Below, piece by piece: positions 17,882-26,313 of a stretch of DNA of 64,000 bases. The DNA comes from Sphingomonas sp. ERG5 (GTDB taxonomy: Bacteria > Pseudomonadota > Alphaproteobacteria > Sphingomonadales > Sphingomonadaceae). Made by a program: the position numbers and the translations under genes. Position 1 is the stretch's first letter. Every line of letters begins with the position of its first letter. The stretch is taken from the NCBI RefSeq assembly GCF_000803065.1, contig NZ_JSXI01000001.1:1-64000 (forward strand), written 5' to 3'. A model generated the notes under the pieces. That model was not told the origin of the DNA. It saw only the letters and a program-made list of their open reading frames with translations, and searched no databases.

Positions 17882-18427
17882 AGAATTTTCCCCGTTAGAA
17901 GCCGACCGAAACGCTATGAACAAATAGAGAACATCCGGAATCCAACAATGCAAGCATGTTGAGTGGTCAGCTATCCTCACCTCACGCAAAGCTTTGGCGA
18001 TGCGGCCTTTTTCTATCGACCTCTCGATGGGATCGCGTATCGCGACTCGGTCAGCCCCATCCGGAGTAGATGCCGGTGCGCGGCCAGCCACAAGATGAAA
18101 ATTCCGGAAAGCACGTAAATCATCACCAATCTGGATGTATCAGTGATGACTACGGTCAGAACAGTTCCGACGCCTGCCCGTATTTGCCTGATCTCTTTGT
18201 GAAACATTACCTGATCGACGGGTTACCGCGGCCGGGATACTCACGCGCCTTCGCGCTCCCTCATCGCCACGTCTCAGTCACCATGTTGCAGCTCGATTCA
18301 AACCGTTCCCTAGCACCCTCATTACCTGCCCTTCACCACGCCAGGTCACGCGCGAAAACCCACTCCAACGGACGATTTGACTCAACCCAACCGAAATCGA
18401 GCAAACCATGACTCCCGCCCCAACCAT
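17882..18427. other. non-coding region upstream of the RHS operon
   Basis: Should contain the promoter of the mini-YD/RHS unit. A minus-strand frame of 64 codons (18013-18207) encodes one hydrophobic helix, VMIYVLSGIFILWLAAH, but it has only a weak AGG before the ATG, so I leave it uncalled. Base composition is more AT-rich than in core genes. The right end runs into the TTCCCGCAG cluster. Confidence 0.45.
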
Positions 18428-18559
18428 TTCCCGATATTCCCGCAGCACGGCCGAAAAATTCCCGTGCGGCTCCATCAAAATTCCCGCAGCTTTTCCCGCA
18501 GATTCCCGCAGAACGCTCAAAAAAGCATTTTCCCGCAGCGTTTCCCGTCACTGCGGGAA
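18428..18559. repeat. cluster of TTCCCGCAG repeats
   Basis: Five exact copies of TTCCCGCAG start at 18437, 18481, 18493, 18503 and 18530. One exact inverted copy (CTGCGGGAA) is at 18551-18559. Degenerate copies TTCCCGATA, TTCCCGTGC and TTCCCGTCA are at 18428, 18459 and 18542. Spacing is irregular (44, 12, 10 and 27 bases between exact copies). It lies about 165 bases upstream of a cyclophilin gene. It could be a set of protein-binding sites or a decayed simple repeat. Confidence 0.7.
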
Positions 18560-18722
18560 TTTGGAACGTCGATCGGTCGGAAACCGACTTCGCGACGCGT
18601 GCCCGCCGCACGCCGGCGGATGCCCGACGCGGGCGAACACCGAACGGGTGTGGACACCAGGCCGGACGTCGCCCGGACATTGCGCTCTTGGGCGCGTTCG
18701 CGTCTTCCCCTATCTAGCCCTG

Positions 18723-19373
18723 ATGACTCCGTTCCGCCTCCTCATCCTCGCCCTCGCCGCCCTCACTTTGACTGGCCCGACCATCGCCCAGCCCGCCAAA
18801 AAACCGGCGCCGGGCATCGTCCGCGTCCGCATGGTCACTGCCGATGGGCCGATCATCCTCGCGCTCGACACGCGCCGCGCGCCGGTGACCAGTGCGAATT
18901 TCCTGTCCTATGTCGATGATGGGCGCTTCGATGGCGCGGTGATCTATCGCTCGGCGCGCAGCCGCAATGCGCCGCAATATGGCTTCATCCAGGGCGGCAT
19001 CCGCACCGATGCGCGCCGTATCCTGCCGCCGTTCAAGCATGAACGCACCGACCAGACCGGCCTCCACCACATCGACGGCACCATCTCGATGGCGCGCCGG
19101 ACCGAGCCCAACTCGGCCGGCGGCAATTTCTTCATCACCGTCGGCGCCTTGCCCAGCTTCGACGCCAAGGGCGACTTTCCCGGCTATGCCGCATTCGGCC
19201 ATGTCGTCGGCGGGATGGACACGGTGAAGCGCATCCTCGCCCAGCCGACCGGCGGCGGCATGCGCGGCCAGATGCTGCTCAGCCCGATCAAGGTGATCAA
19301 CGCGCGGCGGCTCGATGGACCGGCCAAACCGACCGGCCTGGTGAAGCCATGGCTGATCGACCGCAAGAAATAG
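18723..19373 (+). CDS. secreted cyclophilin-type peptidyl-prolyl isomerase
   Basis: A 216-residue protein with a signal peptide (RLLILALAALTLTGPTIA, cleavage near residue 23) and a cyclophilin domain. It catalyses cis/trans isomerisation of X-Pro bonds, here in the periplasm. Family features are the strand VTADGPIILALDTRRAPVT, the substrate-binding FIQGG (about residues 94-98), SMARRTEPNSAGGNFFI and FGHVVGGMDTV. The usual catalytic FHR is replaced by IYRSARSR, a common change in this bacterial subgroup. The start is the ATG at 18723; the frame is open much further upstream but there overlaps the repeat cluster. Confidence 0.9.
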   Translation: MTPFRLLILALAALTLTGPTIAQPAKKPAPGIVRVRMVTADGPIILALDTRRAPVTSANFLSYVDDGRFDGAVIYRSARSRNAPQYGFIQGGIRTDARRILPPFKHERTDQTGLHHIDGTISMARRTEPNSAGGNFFITVGALPSFDAKGDFPGYAAFGHVVGGMDTVKRILAQPTGGGMRGQMLLSPIKVINARRLDGPAKPTGLVKPWLIDRKK

Positions 19374-19468
19374 CCGCGCGACACGGACCGATGGCGCAAA
19401 AGTTTCCCTACCCCGGCCAAAAGCAAGCGTCGGTTGCCACCCGCGCCGCATGCGACCATCTGACAGCG

Positions 19469-20260
19469 ATGGCCACTCTCCTCGATCCATCCGCGCGCGG
19501 GCGCGTCATTCTGGTCGGCGCCGGTCCGGGCGATCCCGGCCTGCTCACGGTGCGCGCGGTCGCCGCGCTCGAATCCGCCGACATCGTCGTCCATGACGGG
19601 CTGATCGACCCGCGCGTACTCGACATCGCGCCTGCCGCCGCGCAGCGCATCTCGGTCGCCAAGCAGCGCGCGCGCCACACGCTGCCGCAGGAGGCGATCA
19701 ACGCGCTGATCATCGCGCATGTGAAGACCGGCGCGATCGTCGTGCGGCTGAAGGGCGGCGACCCCTTCATCTTCGGCCGCGGCGGCGAAGAGGTCGAGGC
19801 GGTGCGCGCCGCCGGCCTGCCGGTCGAGGTCATCCCGGGTGTCTCGGCGGCGCTCGGCTGCGCCGCTGAAGCGATGCTCCCCCTCACCCACCGCGATCAT
19901 TCGAGCGCAGTCAGCTTCGTCGCCGGCCAGTGCAAGGGCCTGGCCGAGCAGGACTGGTCGGGGCTCGCCGGCAAGGGCCGCACTCTGGTCATCTATATGG
20001 GCGTCGCGACCGCCGCCGATATCGCCGACAAGCTGATGCGTGACGGCGTCGCGCCGGACATGCCGGTCGCGGTGCTCGAACGCGGCACGCTCATCGGCAG
20101 CCGCGCGATCCGCACCCTGCTCGCCGATCTCGGCTCGATGGTCGAACGCGAGAAGGTTGCCAGCCCTGCCATCATCGTCGTCGGCGAAGTGGTCGAATTG
20201 TCCGACGCGGAAGATAAACTGGGCCGCTGGGCGCGTGTCGCCGAAGGAAGCTTTGCATGA
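19469..20260 (+). CDS. cobA: uroporphyrinogen-III C-methyltransferase
   Basis: A 263-residue SUMT that adds two methyl groups from SAM to uroporphyrinogen III, giving precorrin-2, the precursor of siroheme (and of cobalamin). Signatures are VILVGAGPGDPGLLTVRA (about 13-30), RLKGGDPFIFGRGGEE and VIPGVSAALGCAAEAMLPLT. No CysG-type dehydrogenase/ferrochelatase domain is present, so siroheme must be finished by another protein. The start at 19469 is chosen by fit to the family; ATG at 19391 is an alternative. It is the first gene of the sulfate-assimilation operon and overlaps the next by four bases (ATGA). Confidence 0.92.
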   Translation: MATLLDPSARGRVILVGAGPGDPGLLTVRAVAALESADIVVHDGLIDPRVLDIAPAAAQRISVAKQRARHTLPQEAINALIIAHVKTGAIVVRLKGGDPFIFGRGGEEVEAVRAAGLPVEVIPGVSAALGCAAEAMLPLTHRDHSSAVSFVAGQCKGLAEQDWSGLAGKGRTLVIYMGVATAADIADKLMRDGVAPDMPVAVLERGTLIGSRAIRTLLADLGSMVEREKVASPAIIVVGEVVELSDAEDKLGRWARVAEGSFA

Positions 20261-20553
20261 AATTGCTGACCGGAAATGATTTGCCGACTGGCGATGTGAT
20301 CTGGTGGACCGGCCAGGGCTGGTCGCGCCATGTCGAGGATTCGGCCGATGTCGCCGACCAGGGCGAAAGCATCGCCCGGGCCGAGGAAGGCGCGCGCCGC
20401 GTCAACGCCGCTTATGTGATCGACGCGACCGCGACATCCGAAGGGCCACGCCCGGCGCATATCAAGGACCGCGTCCGCGCGCTCGGGCCCACGGTGCGCC
20501 CCGACCTGACATTGAAACCCGCCGATCCGCAGGCGGGAAGCTGGGTAATCTGA
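20257..20553 (+). CDS. DUF2849 protein
   Basis: A 98-residue cytosolic protein of the DUF2849 family, found in alphaproteobacteria between cobA and the sulfite reductase gene. The visible pattern is GDVIWWTGQGWSRHVEDSAD at about residues 12-31. No catalytic motif is seen. Its start overlaps the cobA stop (ATGA) and the cysI start follows one base after its stop, so it is translated within the operon. A role with sulfite reductase is inferred from this constant position. Confidence 0.85.
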   Translation: MKLLTGNDLPTGDVIWWTGQGWSRHVEDSADVADQGESIARAEEGARRVNAAYVIDATATSEGPRPAHIKDRVRALGPTVRPDLTLKPADPQAGSWVI

Positions 20554-20554
20554 G

Positions 20555-22186
20555 ATGTACAAGTACGACACTTACGACCAGCAGATCGTTGACGCGCGCG
20601 TCGAGGAATTCCGCGACCAGGTGAAGCGCCGCCTTGCCGGCCAGATCACCGAGGATCAGTTCAAGCCGCTGCGGCTGATGAACGGCCTGTATCTGCAGCT
20701 TCACGCCTATATGCTGCGCGTCGCGGTGCCCTATGGCACGCTCGACGGGCGCCAGATGCGCATGCTCGGCCACATCGCGCGCAAATATGATCGCGGCTAT
20801 GGCCATTTCACCACGCGCCAGAACATCCAGTATAACTGGATCAAGCTGGAGGATGCGCCCGACATTCTTGCCGATCTCGCCACGGTCGAAATGCATGCGA
20901 TCCAGACCAGCGGCAATTGCATCCGCAACATCTCTTCCGACCAATATGCCGGCGCCGCCGCGGACGAAGTGACCGATCCGCGCGTATGGGCCGAACTGCT
21001 GCGCCAATGGAGCACCTTCCACCCCGAATTCAGCTATTTGCCGCGCAAGTTCAAGATCGCGGTGATTGCCGCCGACGAGGACCGTGCCGCGATGCGGCTG
21101 CACGATATCGGCATCCAGCTGGTCGAGCGTGATGGTGAACTTGGCGGGCGCATCTTCGTCGGTGGCGGCATGGGCCGCACGCCGATGGTCGCGCCGGAGA
21201 TCAAGGACTTCGTCACCGCCGACGACCTGCTCAGCTATGTCGAGGCATGCCTGCGCGTCTACAACCGCTATGGCCGGCGCGACAATATCTACAAGGCGCG
21301 GATCAAGATCCTGATCCATGAACTCGGCGCCGACGAATATCGCCGTCAGGTCGAGGAAGAGTTCGCGCTGGTCAAGGCGCTGGGCATCGACCCGCCCCAG
21401 GCCGAGTTCGACCGCATCGCCGCGTTCTTCGCAGCCCCCGCTTTCCTCGCCGATGACGGCGTCGCGGCCGACCGCAGTGACCCCGACTTCGCCGTCTGGC
21501 TCGACCAGAATGTGAAACCGCACAAGCAGCCGGGCTATGCGATCGTCAATATCAGCCTGAAGCCGAACGGCGGCATTCCGGGCGACGCCAGCGCCGACCA
21601 GATCGACCTGATGGCCGATCTCGCCGAGCGCCACTCGTTCGATGAGCTGCGCGTCACGCATGCGCAGAACATCGTCCTGCCGCATGTGCGCAAGGCCGAT
21701 CTCTATACGGTGTGGCAGGCGCTCGACGCGGCCGGCCTCGCGCCCGCGAACCTCGACCTGATCAGCGACATCATCGCTTGCCCCGGTCTCGATTATTGCA
21801 GCCTCGCCAATGCCCGGTCGATCCCGATCGCGCAGAAGATCGCGACGCGCTTCGCCGATATCGACCGGCAGCGCGACCTGGGCGAATTGAAGCTCAAGAT
21901 CAGCGGCTGCATCAATGCCTGCGGCCATCATCATGCCGGTCACATCGGTATCCTCGGCGTCGACAAGAAAGGCACCGAGAATTACCAGCTGCTGCTCGGC
22001 GGCTCGGGCGCGGAGGATGCCAGCCTGGCGCGCATCACGGGTCCGGGCTTCGACGAAGACGGTATCGTCGATGCGGTCGAGAAGGTCACCAATGTCTATC
22101 TGGCGTCGCGCGAGGATGGCGAACGCTTCCTCGACACCTATCGCCGCGTCGGCCTCGATCCGTTCAAGGAGGCGCTTTATGGGTAA
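20555..22186 (+). CDS. cysI: nitrite/sulfite reductase hemoprotein, likely sulfite reductase
   Basis: A 543-residue siroheme-[4Fe-4S] enzyme that reduces sulfite to sulfide with six electrons in the cytosol. The N-terminal half has the ferredoxin-like and siroheme-binding parts (YGHFTTRQNIQYNWIKLED, and QTSGNCIRNISSD). The C-terminal half supplies the cluster cysteines in CPGLDYCSLA and SGCINACGHHHAG. Nitrite reductases of this family look similar, but its place between cobA/DUF2849 and cysH argues for sulfite. No flavoprotein subunit is adjacent, so the electron donor is probably ferredoxin or a separate reductase. Confidence 0.92.
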   Translation: MYKYDTYDQQIVDARVEEFRDQVKRRLAGQITEDQFKPLRLMNGLYLQLHAYMLRVAVPYGTLDGRQMRMLGHIARKYDRGYGHFTTRQNIQYNWIKLEDAPDILADLATVEMHAIQTSGNCIRNISSDQYAGAAADEVTDPRVWAELLRQWSTFHPEFSYLPRKFKIAVIAADEDRAAMRLHDIGIQLVERDGELGGRIFVGGGMGRTPMVAPEIKDFVTADDLLSYVEACLRVYNRYGRRDNIYKARIKILIHELGADEYRRQVEEEFALVKALGIDPPQAEFDRIAAFFAAPAFLADDGVAADRSDPDFAVWLDQNVKPHKQPGYAIVNISLKPNGGIPGDASADQIDLMADLAERHSFDELRVTHAQNIVLPHVRKADLYTVWQALDAAGLAPANLDLISDIIACPGLDYCSLANARSIPIAQKIATRFADIDRQRDLGELKLKISGCINACGHHHAGHIGILGVDKKGTENYQLLLGGSGAEDASLARITGPGFDEDGIVDAVEKVTNVYLASREDGERFLDTYRRVGLDPFKEALYG

Positions 22187-22217
22187 AGCGCACCCGCTTC
22201 GCGACGCCTCCCTCACG

Positions 22218-22294
22218 CCGTTCGTTTCGAGCGAAGTCGAGAAACAGGTCACAAATGCTGCGCGAGGTTTTTCGACTTCGCCCGAAACGAACGG
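22218..22294. repeat. palindromic intergenic repeat, copy 2
   Basis: A second copy of the element at 11350-11426. Arms of about 28 bases (22218-22245 with 22267-22294) match with two imperfect positions. It sits in the operon between cysI and the DUF934 gene. Its right end runs into the GGAGG at 22293-22297 that serves as the ribosome-binding site of the next gene, so folding of the palindrome could influence that start. Confidence 0.85.
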
Positions 22295-22303
22295 AGGTCA
22301 GTG

Positions 22304-22732
22304 ATGACCGACACCTTGCTCCGCTTCCGCGACGACGCCGCGCATGACGAGCCGGCGGTAACGCTCGAGGCGTTCCTCGGCCAGACCAACGCCACCGCCG
22401 TGCGCATCGAGGCGGGCGACGACGTTCGCGCGCTGATCCCGCACCTCGGCCAGATCGCCCTGGTCGAAATCAGTTTCCCGAGCTTCCGCGACGGGCGCGG
22501 CTATTCCGCCGCCCGCATCCTGCGCGAGGCCGGCTATGAGGGCGAATTGCGCGCGCAAGGCGACGTGCTGGTCGATCAGCTCCTCTATATGCGCCGCTGC
22601 GGCTTCGACAGCTTCGCGCCCGAGGCGGAGATCGATGCGGCGACCGCCACCGCGTCGCTCAACCGCTATCCCGAATTCTATCAGACCGCAGCCGACAGGG
22701 CGGTGCCGGTATGGAAGCTGCGGCATGGGTGA
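22304..22732 (+). CDS. DUF934 protein, sulfur-assimilation operon
   Basis: A 142-residue DUF934 family protein, always found beside sulfite reductase and cysH in alpha- and betaproteobacteria. The conserved part is LVEISFPSFRDGRGYSAARI (about residues 49-68) followed by ILREAGYEGELRAQGDVLVDQ. The reaction is unknown. It is thought to assist sulfite reduction, for example in siroheme or electron supply (inference). The start is ATG 22304 (GTG at 22301 is equally near) with GGAGG six bases upstream. It overlaps cysH by eight bases. Confidence 0.88.
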   Translation: MTDTLLRFRDDAAHDEPAVTLEAFLGQTNATAVRIEAGDDVRALIPHLGQIALVEISFPSFRDGRGYSAARILREAGYEGELRAQGDVLVDQLLYMRRCGFDSFAPEAEIDAATATASLNRYPEFYQTAADRAVPVWKLRHG

Positions 22733-23480
22733 AGCCGCGCGCAAACTCGACCTGATCGACGTGACGCCCTTCACCAAGGCGGATGCGGTGGCGATGAATG
22801 CGCGCTTCGCCGGCGTCTCGACGCGCGCGATGCTTGAGGAATTGCTGACCGGCGAATTGCTCGGGCGCGTCGCGGCGGTGTCGTCGTTCGGCGCGGAAAG
22901 CGCGGTGCTGCTCCACCTGATCGCCAGCATCGACCGCGACATCCCGGTGATCTTCGTCAACACGCAGAAGATCTTCGGCGAGACGCTCGCTTATCGCGAC
23001 ACGCTGTCCGAACAGCTTGGCTTCACCGATCTGCGCGTTTTCCGTCCCGATCCGCGCCTGCTCGCGGCGAAGGACAAGACCGGCCTGCGCTGGTCCTACG
23101 ATCCCGATGGCTGCTGCGACCTGCGCAAGGTCGAGCCGCTACGCCGCGCACTGGCGCCGTTCGATGCGTGGATTTCGGGGCGCAAGGGCTTCCAGGCCGG
23201 CACCCGCCTCGCCATGCCGCGCTTCGAGGAGGATGAGGGCCGGCTCAAGCTCAATCCGCTGGCGGATTGGGACAAGGACGCGCTCAACGCCTATTTCGAC
23301 GAGCATCACCTGCCGCACCATCCGCTCGAAGCCGAGGGTTATCCCTCGATCGGCTGCGCGCCCTGCACCAGCAAGGTCCAGCCGGGCGAGGACCCGCGCG
23401 CCGGAAGATGGCGCGGGTGGGAAAAGGTTGAGTGCGGCATTCACGTCGCCGAAAAGCCAGGCGAAGAACCAGTTTTCTAA
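22725..23480 (+). CDS. cysH: assimilatory adenylyl-sulfate (APS) reductase
   Basis: A 251-residue enzyme that reduces activated sulfate to sulfite using thioredoxin. The PP-loop-type AVSSFGAESAVLLHLIA binds the nucleotide. CCDLRKVEPLRRAL and SIGCAPCT supply two Cys pairs that ligate a [4Fe-4S] cluster; their presence marks an APS reductase and not a PAPS reductase. The catalytic Cys is in VECGIHV near the C-terminus. The ATG at 22725 lies inside the end of the DUF934 gene. It is the last gene of the operon. The converging dnaB ends 21 bases away. Confidence 0.93.
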   Translation: MGEAARKLDLIDVTPFTKADAVAMNARFAGVSTRAMLEELLTGELLGRVAAVSSFGAESAVLLHLIASIDRDIPVIFVNTQKIFGETLAYRDTLSEQLGFTDLRVFRPDPRLLAAKDKTGLRWSYDPDGCCDLRKVEPLRRALAPFDAWISGRKGFQAGTRLAMPRFEEDEGRLKLNPLADWDKDALNAYFDEHHLPHHPLEAEGYPSIGCAPCTSKVQPGEDPRAGRWRGWEKVECGIHVAEKPGEEPVF

Positions 23481-23501
23481 GCCTTTTCAATCGCCTGTGG
23501 T

Positions 23502-25001
23502 TCAATCCGGATACACCGCGCCCACATAGTCGCTGAACCGCGTGATCTCGGGTTCGAAGCGCAGCGTGATCTTGCCGGTCGCGCCGTGGCGCGACTTGCC
23601 GATGATCAGTTCGGCCAGGCCCGCCGCATCCTGATAGAGCAGCGACCATTTCGCATGCTTTTCATGAACTTCGGCCGAGCTGGTCGAGCTGGGATGTTCC
23701 GGCTCGCGCATCGCGAGATAATAATCCTCGCGGTACACGAACCACACCATGTCGGCGTCCTGCTCGATCGAGCCGGATTCGCGCAGATCGGACAGCTGCG
23801 GGCGCTTGTCCTCGCGCTGTTCGACCGCGCGGCTGAGCTGGGACAGCGCCAGCACCGGCACGTTCATGTCCTTGGCCAACGTCTTCAACCCGCGGCTGAT
23901 CTCGGAGATTTCCTGCACGCGGCCGTCGCCCGACGCCTTGGCCGACCCGGTCAGCAATTGCAGATAGTCGATCACCACCAGGCCGATTTCATTGTTATGC
24001 CGCCGTTGCAGCCGGCGCATGCGCGTGTGCAGCGCGGCGATGGTCAGGCCCGCCGTATCGTCGATGAATAGCGGCAGGTTTTCGAGATCGGCGGCGGCGG
24101 CGGCAAGCTGGTTGAATTCGGTGCGGCTGATCTTGCCCATGCGCAGCGATTCCGAGCTGATCCGCGATTGTTCGGCCAGAATACGCGTCGCCAGCTGATC
24201 GGCCGACATTTCGAGGCTGAAGAACGCGACCTTGGCGCCGATCGACTCGCCATGCGACAGCCCGTCCTCACGATCGCGCATGTAGCGGCGCGCGGCGTTG
24301 AACGCGATGTTGGTGGCAAGCGAGGTCTTGCCCATGCCCGGACGTCCGGCGAGGATCATCAAATCCGAATGATGCATGCCGCCGATCTTGGCGTTGACGG
24401 TATCGAGGCCGGTGGTGACGCCCGAGACATTGCCGCCGGAATTCAGCGCGCGCTGCGCCATCTTGACCGCCGCGGTCGTCGCCTGGGCGAAGCTTTTGAT
24501 CTGACTTTCGGTGCCGCCTTCTGCCGCGACCTTGAACAGTTCTTCCTCGGCAAGTTCGATCTGGCCGCGCGGATTCACTTCCTCCGACGTATCGAGCGCG
24601 CGTTCGACCAGTCCGCGCCCGACGGTCACCAGCGTGCGCAACATGGCAAGGTCATAGATTTGCTTGGCGAATTGCCGCGCGCCGATCAGTCCGGCGCCGC
24701 TGCCGGTCAGCTGTGCGAGATAGGCCGGGCCGCCGAGCTGCTTCATCCCCTCGTCCGCTTCGAACATCGGGCGCAGGGTCACCGGCGTCGCCAGCATGTC
24801 GTTGCCGCGCGCCGATTTGATCGCGGCGAAGATGCGGCCATGCAGGGGTTCGAAGAAATGGTCGGGCTCGAGCGTGTCGATCAGATCGTCGGCGAGACGG
24901 TTATCGATCATCATCGCGCCGAGCATCGCCGCCTCGGCCTCGACATTCTGGGGGAGGTTGGTCGATTCGGGTGTCGTGGGCAAAGGAAGGATGGTGGCCA
25001 T
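23502..25001 (-). CDS. dnaB: replicative DNA helicase DnaB
   Basis: A 499-residue hexameric 5'-3' helicase that opens the replication fork. The N-terminal domain (about 15-120) begins PQNVEAEAAMLGAMMIDN. The RecA-like domain has Walker A GRPGMGKT (219-226), LVVIDYLQLLTG as Walker B, and the arginine finger region near VYREDYY. No intein is present. It is the standard length for alphaproteobacteria. It is divergent from the UPF0262 operon, with about 130 bases between starts. Confidence 0.97.
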   Translation of the reverse strand: MATILPLPTTPESTNLPQNVEAEAAMLGAMMIDNRLADDLIDTLEPDHFFEPLHGRIFAAIKSARGNDMLATPVTLRPMFEADEGMKQLGGPAYLAQLTGSGAGLIGARQFAKQIYDLAMLRTLVTVGRGLVERALDTSEEVNPRGQIELAEEELFKVAAEGGTESQIKSFAQATTAAVKMAQRALNSGGNVSGVTTGLDTVNAKIGGMHHSDLMILAGRPGMGKTSLATNIAFNAARRYMRDREDGLSHGESIGAKVAFFSLEMSADQLATRILAEQSRISSESLRMGKISRTEFNQLAAAAADLENLPLFIDDTAGLTIAALHTRMRRLQRRHNNEIGLVVIDYLQLLTGSAKASGDGRVQEISEISRGLKTLAKDMNVPVLALSQLSRAVEQREDKRPQLSDLRESGSIEQDADMVWFVYREDYYLAMREPEHPSSTSSAEVHEKHAKWSLLYQDAAGLAELIIGKSRHGATGKITLRFEPEITRFSDYVGAVYPD

Positions 25002-25133
25002 ATCCCGATGTCATAGTCCCCTCGCCCCGCGTCTCAAGCGGCTTGTGGCGAACCGGCTGTGGATAAGATCGCGGCAGCGACGTTTGATCGGGGCGCATTG
25101 TCCCCTGCGCCTATCCTCGATAGGGCAGTCACA

Positions 25134-25616
25134 ATGTCCGATCAGCGCATCATTGCCGTCGCCCTCGACGAACGCACCATCCTGTGGCGATCCGCGGATA
25201 TCGAACAGGAGCGCCGGATTGCGATCTTCGACTTGATCGAGGGCAATCATTTCGCGCCACAGCGCGACTATCCCGACGATTATGCCGGCCCGTACAAGAT
25301 CGAGCTGGCGGTCGAGGAAGGCCGGCTGGCGATCGCGATCAACCGCGACGACGATACGCATCTCGAAACCTATATTCTCGGGCTCGGGCGCTTCCGGCGG
25401 CCGATCAAGGATTATTTCGCGATCTGCGACAGCTATTATCAGGCGATCCGCAATGCGACGCCGACCCAGATCGAGACGGTGGATATGGCGCGACGCGGCA
25501 TCCATAACGAGGCGGCCGAACTGCTCAAGGAGCGGCTGGAGGGCAAGATCGAGATCGATTTCGACACCGCCCGGCGGCTCTTCACGCTGATCTGCGTCCT
25601 GCACATCAAGGGCTGA
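25134..25616 (+). CDS. UPF0262 family protein
   Basis: A 160-residue cytosolic protein of the UPF0262 family, restricted to alphaproteobacteria. Typical parts are VALDERTILWRSADIEQERR near the N-terminus, GRFRRPIKDYFAICDSYYQA in the middle, and IDFDTARRLFTLICVLHIKG at the C-terminus. No function is known. The start is ATG 25134 since the family begins with a short strand and RIIAV. The GH25 gene begins one base after its stop, and cdd overlaps that, so this is the first gene of a three-gene unit. Confidence 0.9.
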   Translation: MSDQRIIAVALDERTILWRSADIEQERRIAIFDLIEGNHFAPQRDYPDDYAGPYKIELAVEEGRLAIAINRDDDTHLETYILGLGRFRRPIKDYFAICDSYYQAIRNATPTQIETVDMARRGIHNEAAELLKERLEGKIEIDFDTARRLFTLICVLHIKG

Positions 25617-25617
25617 G

Positions 25618-26313
25618 ATGGTGAGCCTACGCCTTTTGGGCCGACGTATCGGCCGCACCGGTGCGGCGGTGATCGTGCTTGGGTTAAGCGGGGTGATCGT
25701 CTGGGCTTTCGCGATCAGCTGGCGACCGTCGGACAAAAGCTATAATTTTCAGGGCGTCGACGTTAGCGAAGCGCAAGGGGCGATCCACTGGCCCACCGTT
25801 CTAGCGGGTGGCGCCGATTTCAGCTATTTGCGCGCGACGATCGGCGCCACCGGCCGGGACGAACGGTTCGCGCAGAACTGGACCGATGCCTATGCCAGCG
25901 GCATCCGGCGCGGCGCCATGCATGTCTGGTCCTTCTGCCAATTGGCCGCGGACCAGGCAAACAACTTCAACACCACAGTCCCTCATGCCAGCGACGCCCT
26001 GCCCGCCGCCGTCTATATGGACTTTGCCGATGACTGTCCGGCACGCCCCGAGCGCGACGTTGTGGTCAGCGAGGTAAAACGCTTCATCACCATGGTCGAA
26101 TCACATACCGGCACGCCGGTACTGCTGAAGCTTTCGCAACGAGTCGAAGTGACCTACCGCCTGTCCGGCGCCATTCCGCGCCCGATCTGGGCGGTGCAGA
26201 ATTTCTTCCCGCCCGATTATGCGGCTCGGCCGTGGCGCATGTGGCAGGCAAGCGACATGCGGCGTATCGACGGCGTCGAGGGTCCGGTCCATTGGAATGT
26301 GGTGGCACCATGA
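25618..26313 (+). CDS. GH25-like lysozyme with altered active site
   Basis: A 231-residue protein with an N-terminal membrane anchor or signal (AAVIVLGLSGVIVWAFAI, 15-32) and a GH25 (muramidase) TIM-barrel domain: FQGVDVSEAQGAIHW with the first conserved Asp at 48, FSYLRATIGATGRDERF, and WRMWQASD near the end. In active relatives the strand after the Pro-Ala step has an Asp-x-Glu pair, often DLEFGGNC. Here the matching stretch is YMDFADDC (133-140), so the first acid is Tyr133 and the Glu is Asp135. It may be inactive or changed in function. It overlaps cdd by four bases. Confidence 0.8.
   Translation: MVSLRLLGRRIGRTGAAVIVLGLSGVIVWAFAISWRPSDKSYNFQGVDVSEAQGAIHWPTVLAGGADFSYLRATIGATGRDERFAQNWTDAYASGIRRGAMHVWSFCQLAADQANNFNTTVPHASDALPAAVYMDFADDCPARPERDVVVSEVKRFITMVESHTGTPVLLKLSQRVEVTYRLSGAIPRPIWAVQNFFPPDYAARPWRMWQASDMRRIDGVEGPVHWNVVAP

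Noticed and set aside
18013..18207. 64-codon minus-strand frame with one hydrophobic helix
   Set aside because: Weak start context and in a region that should hold the RHS promoter. Not strong enough to call.
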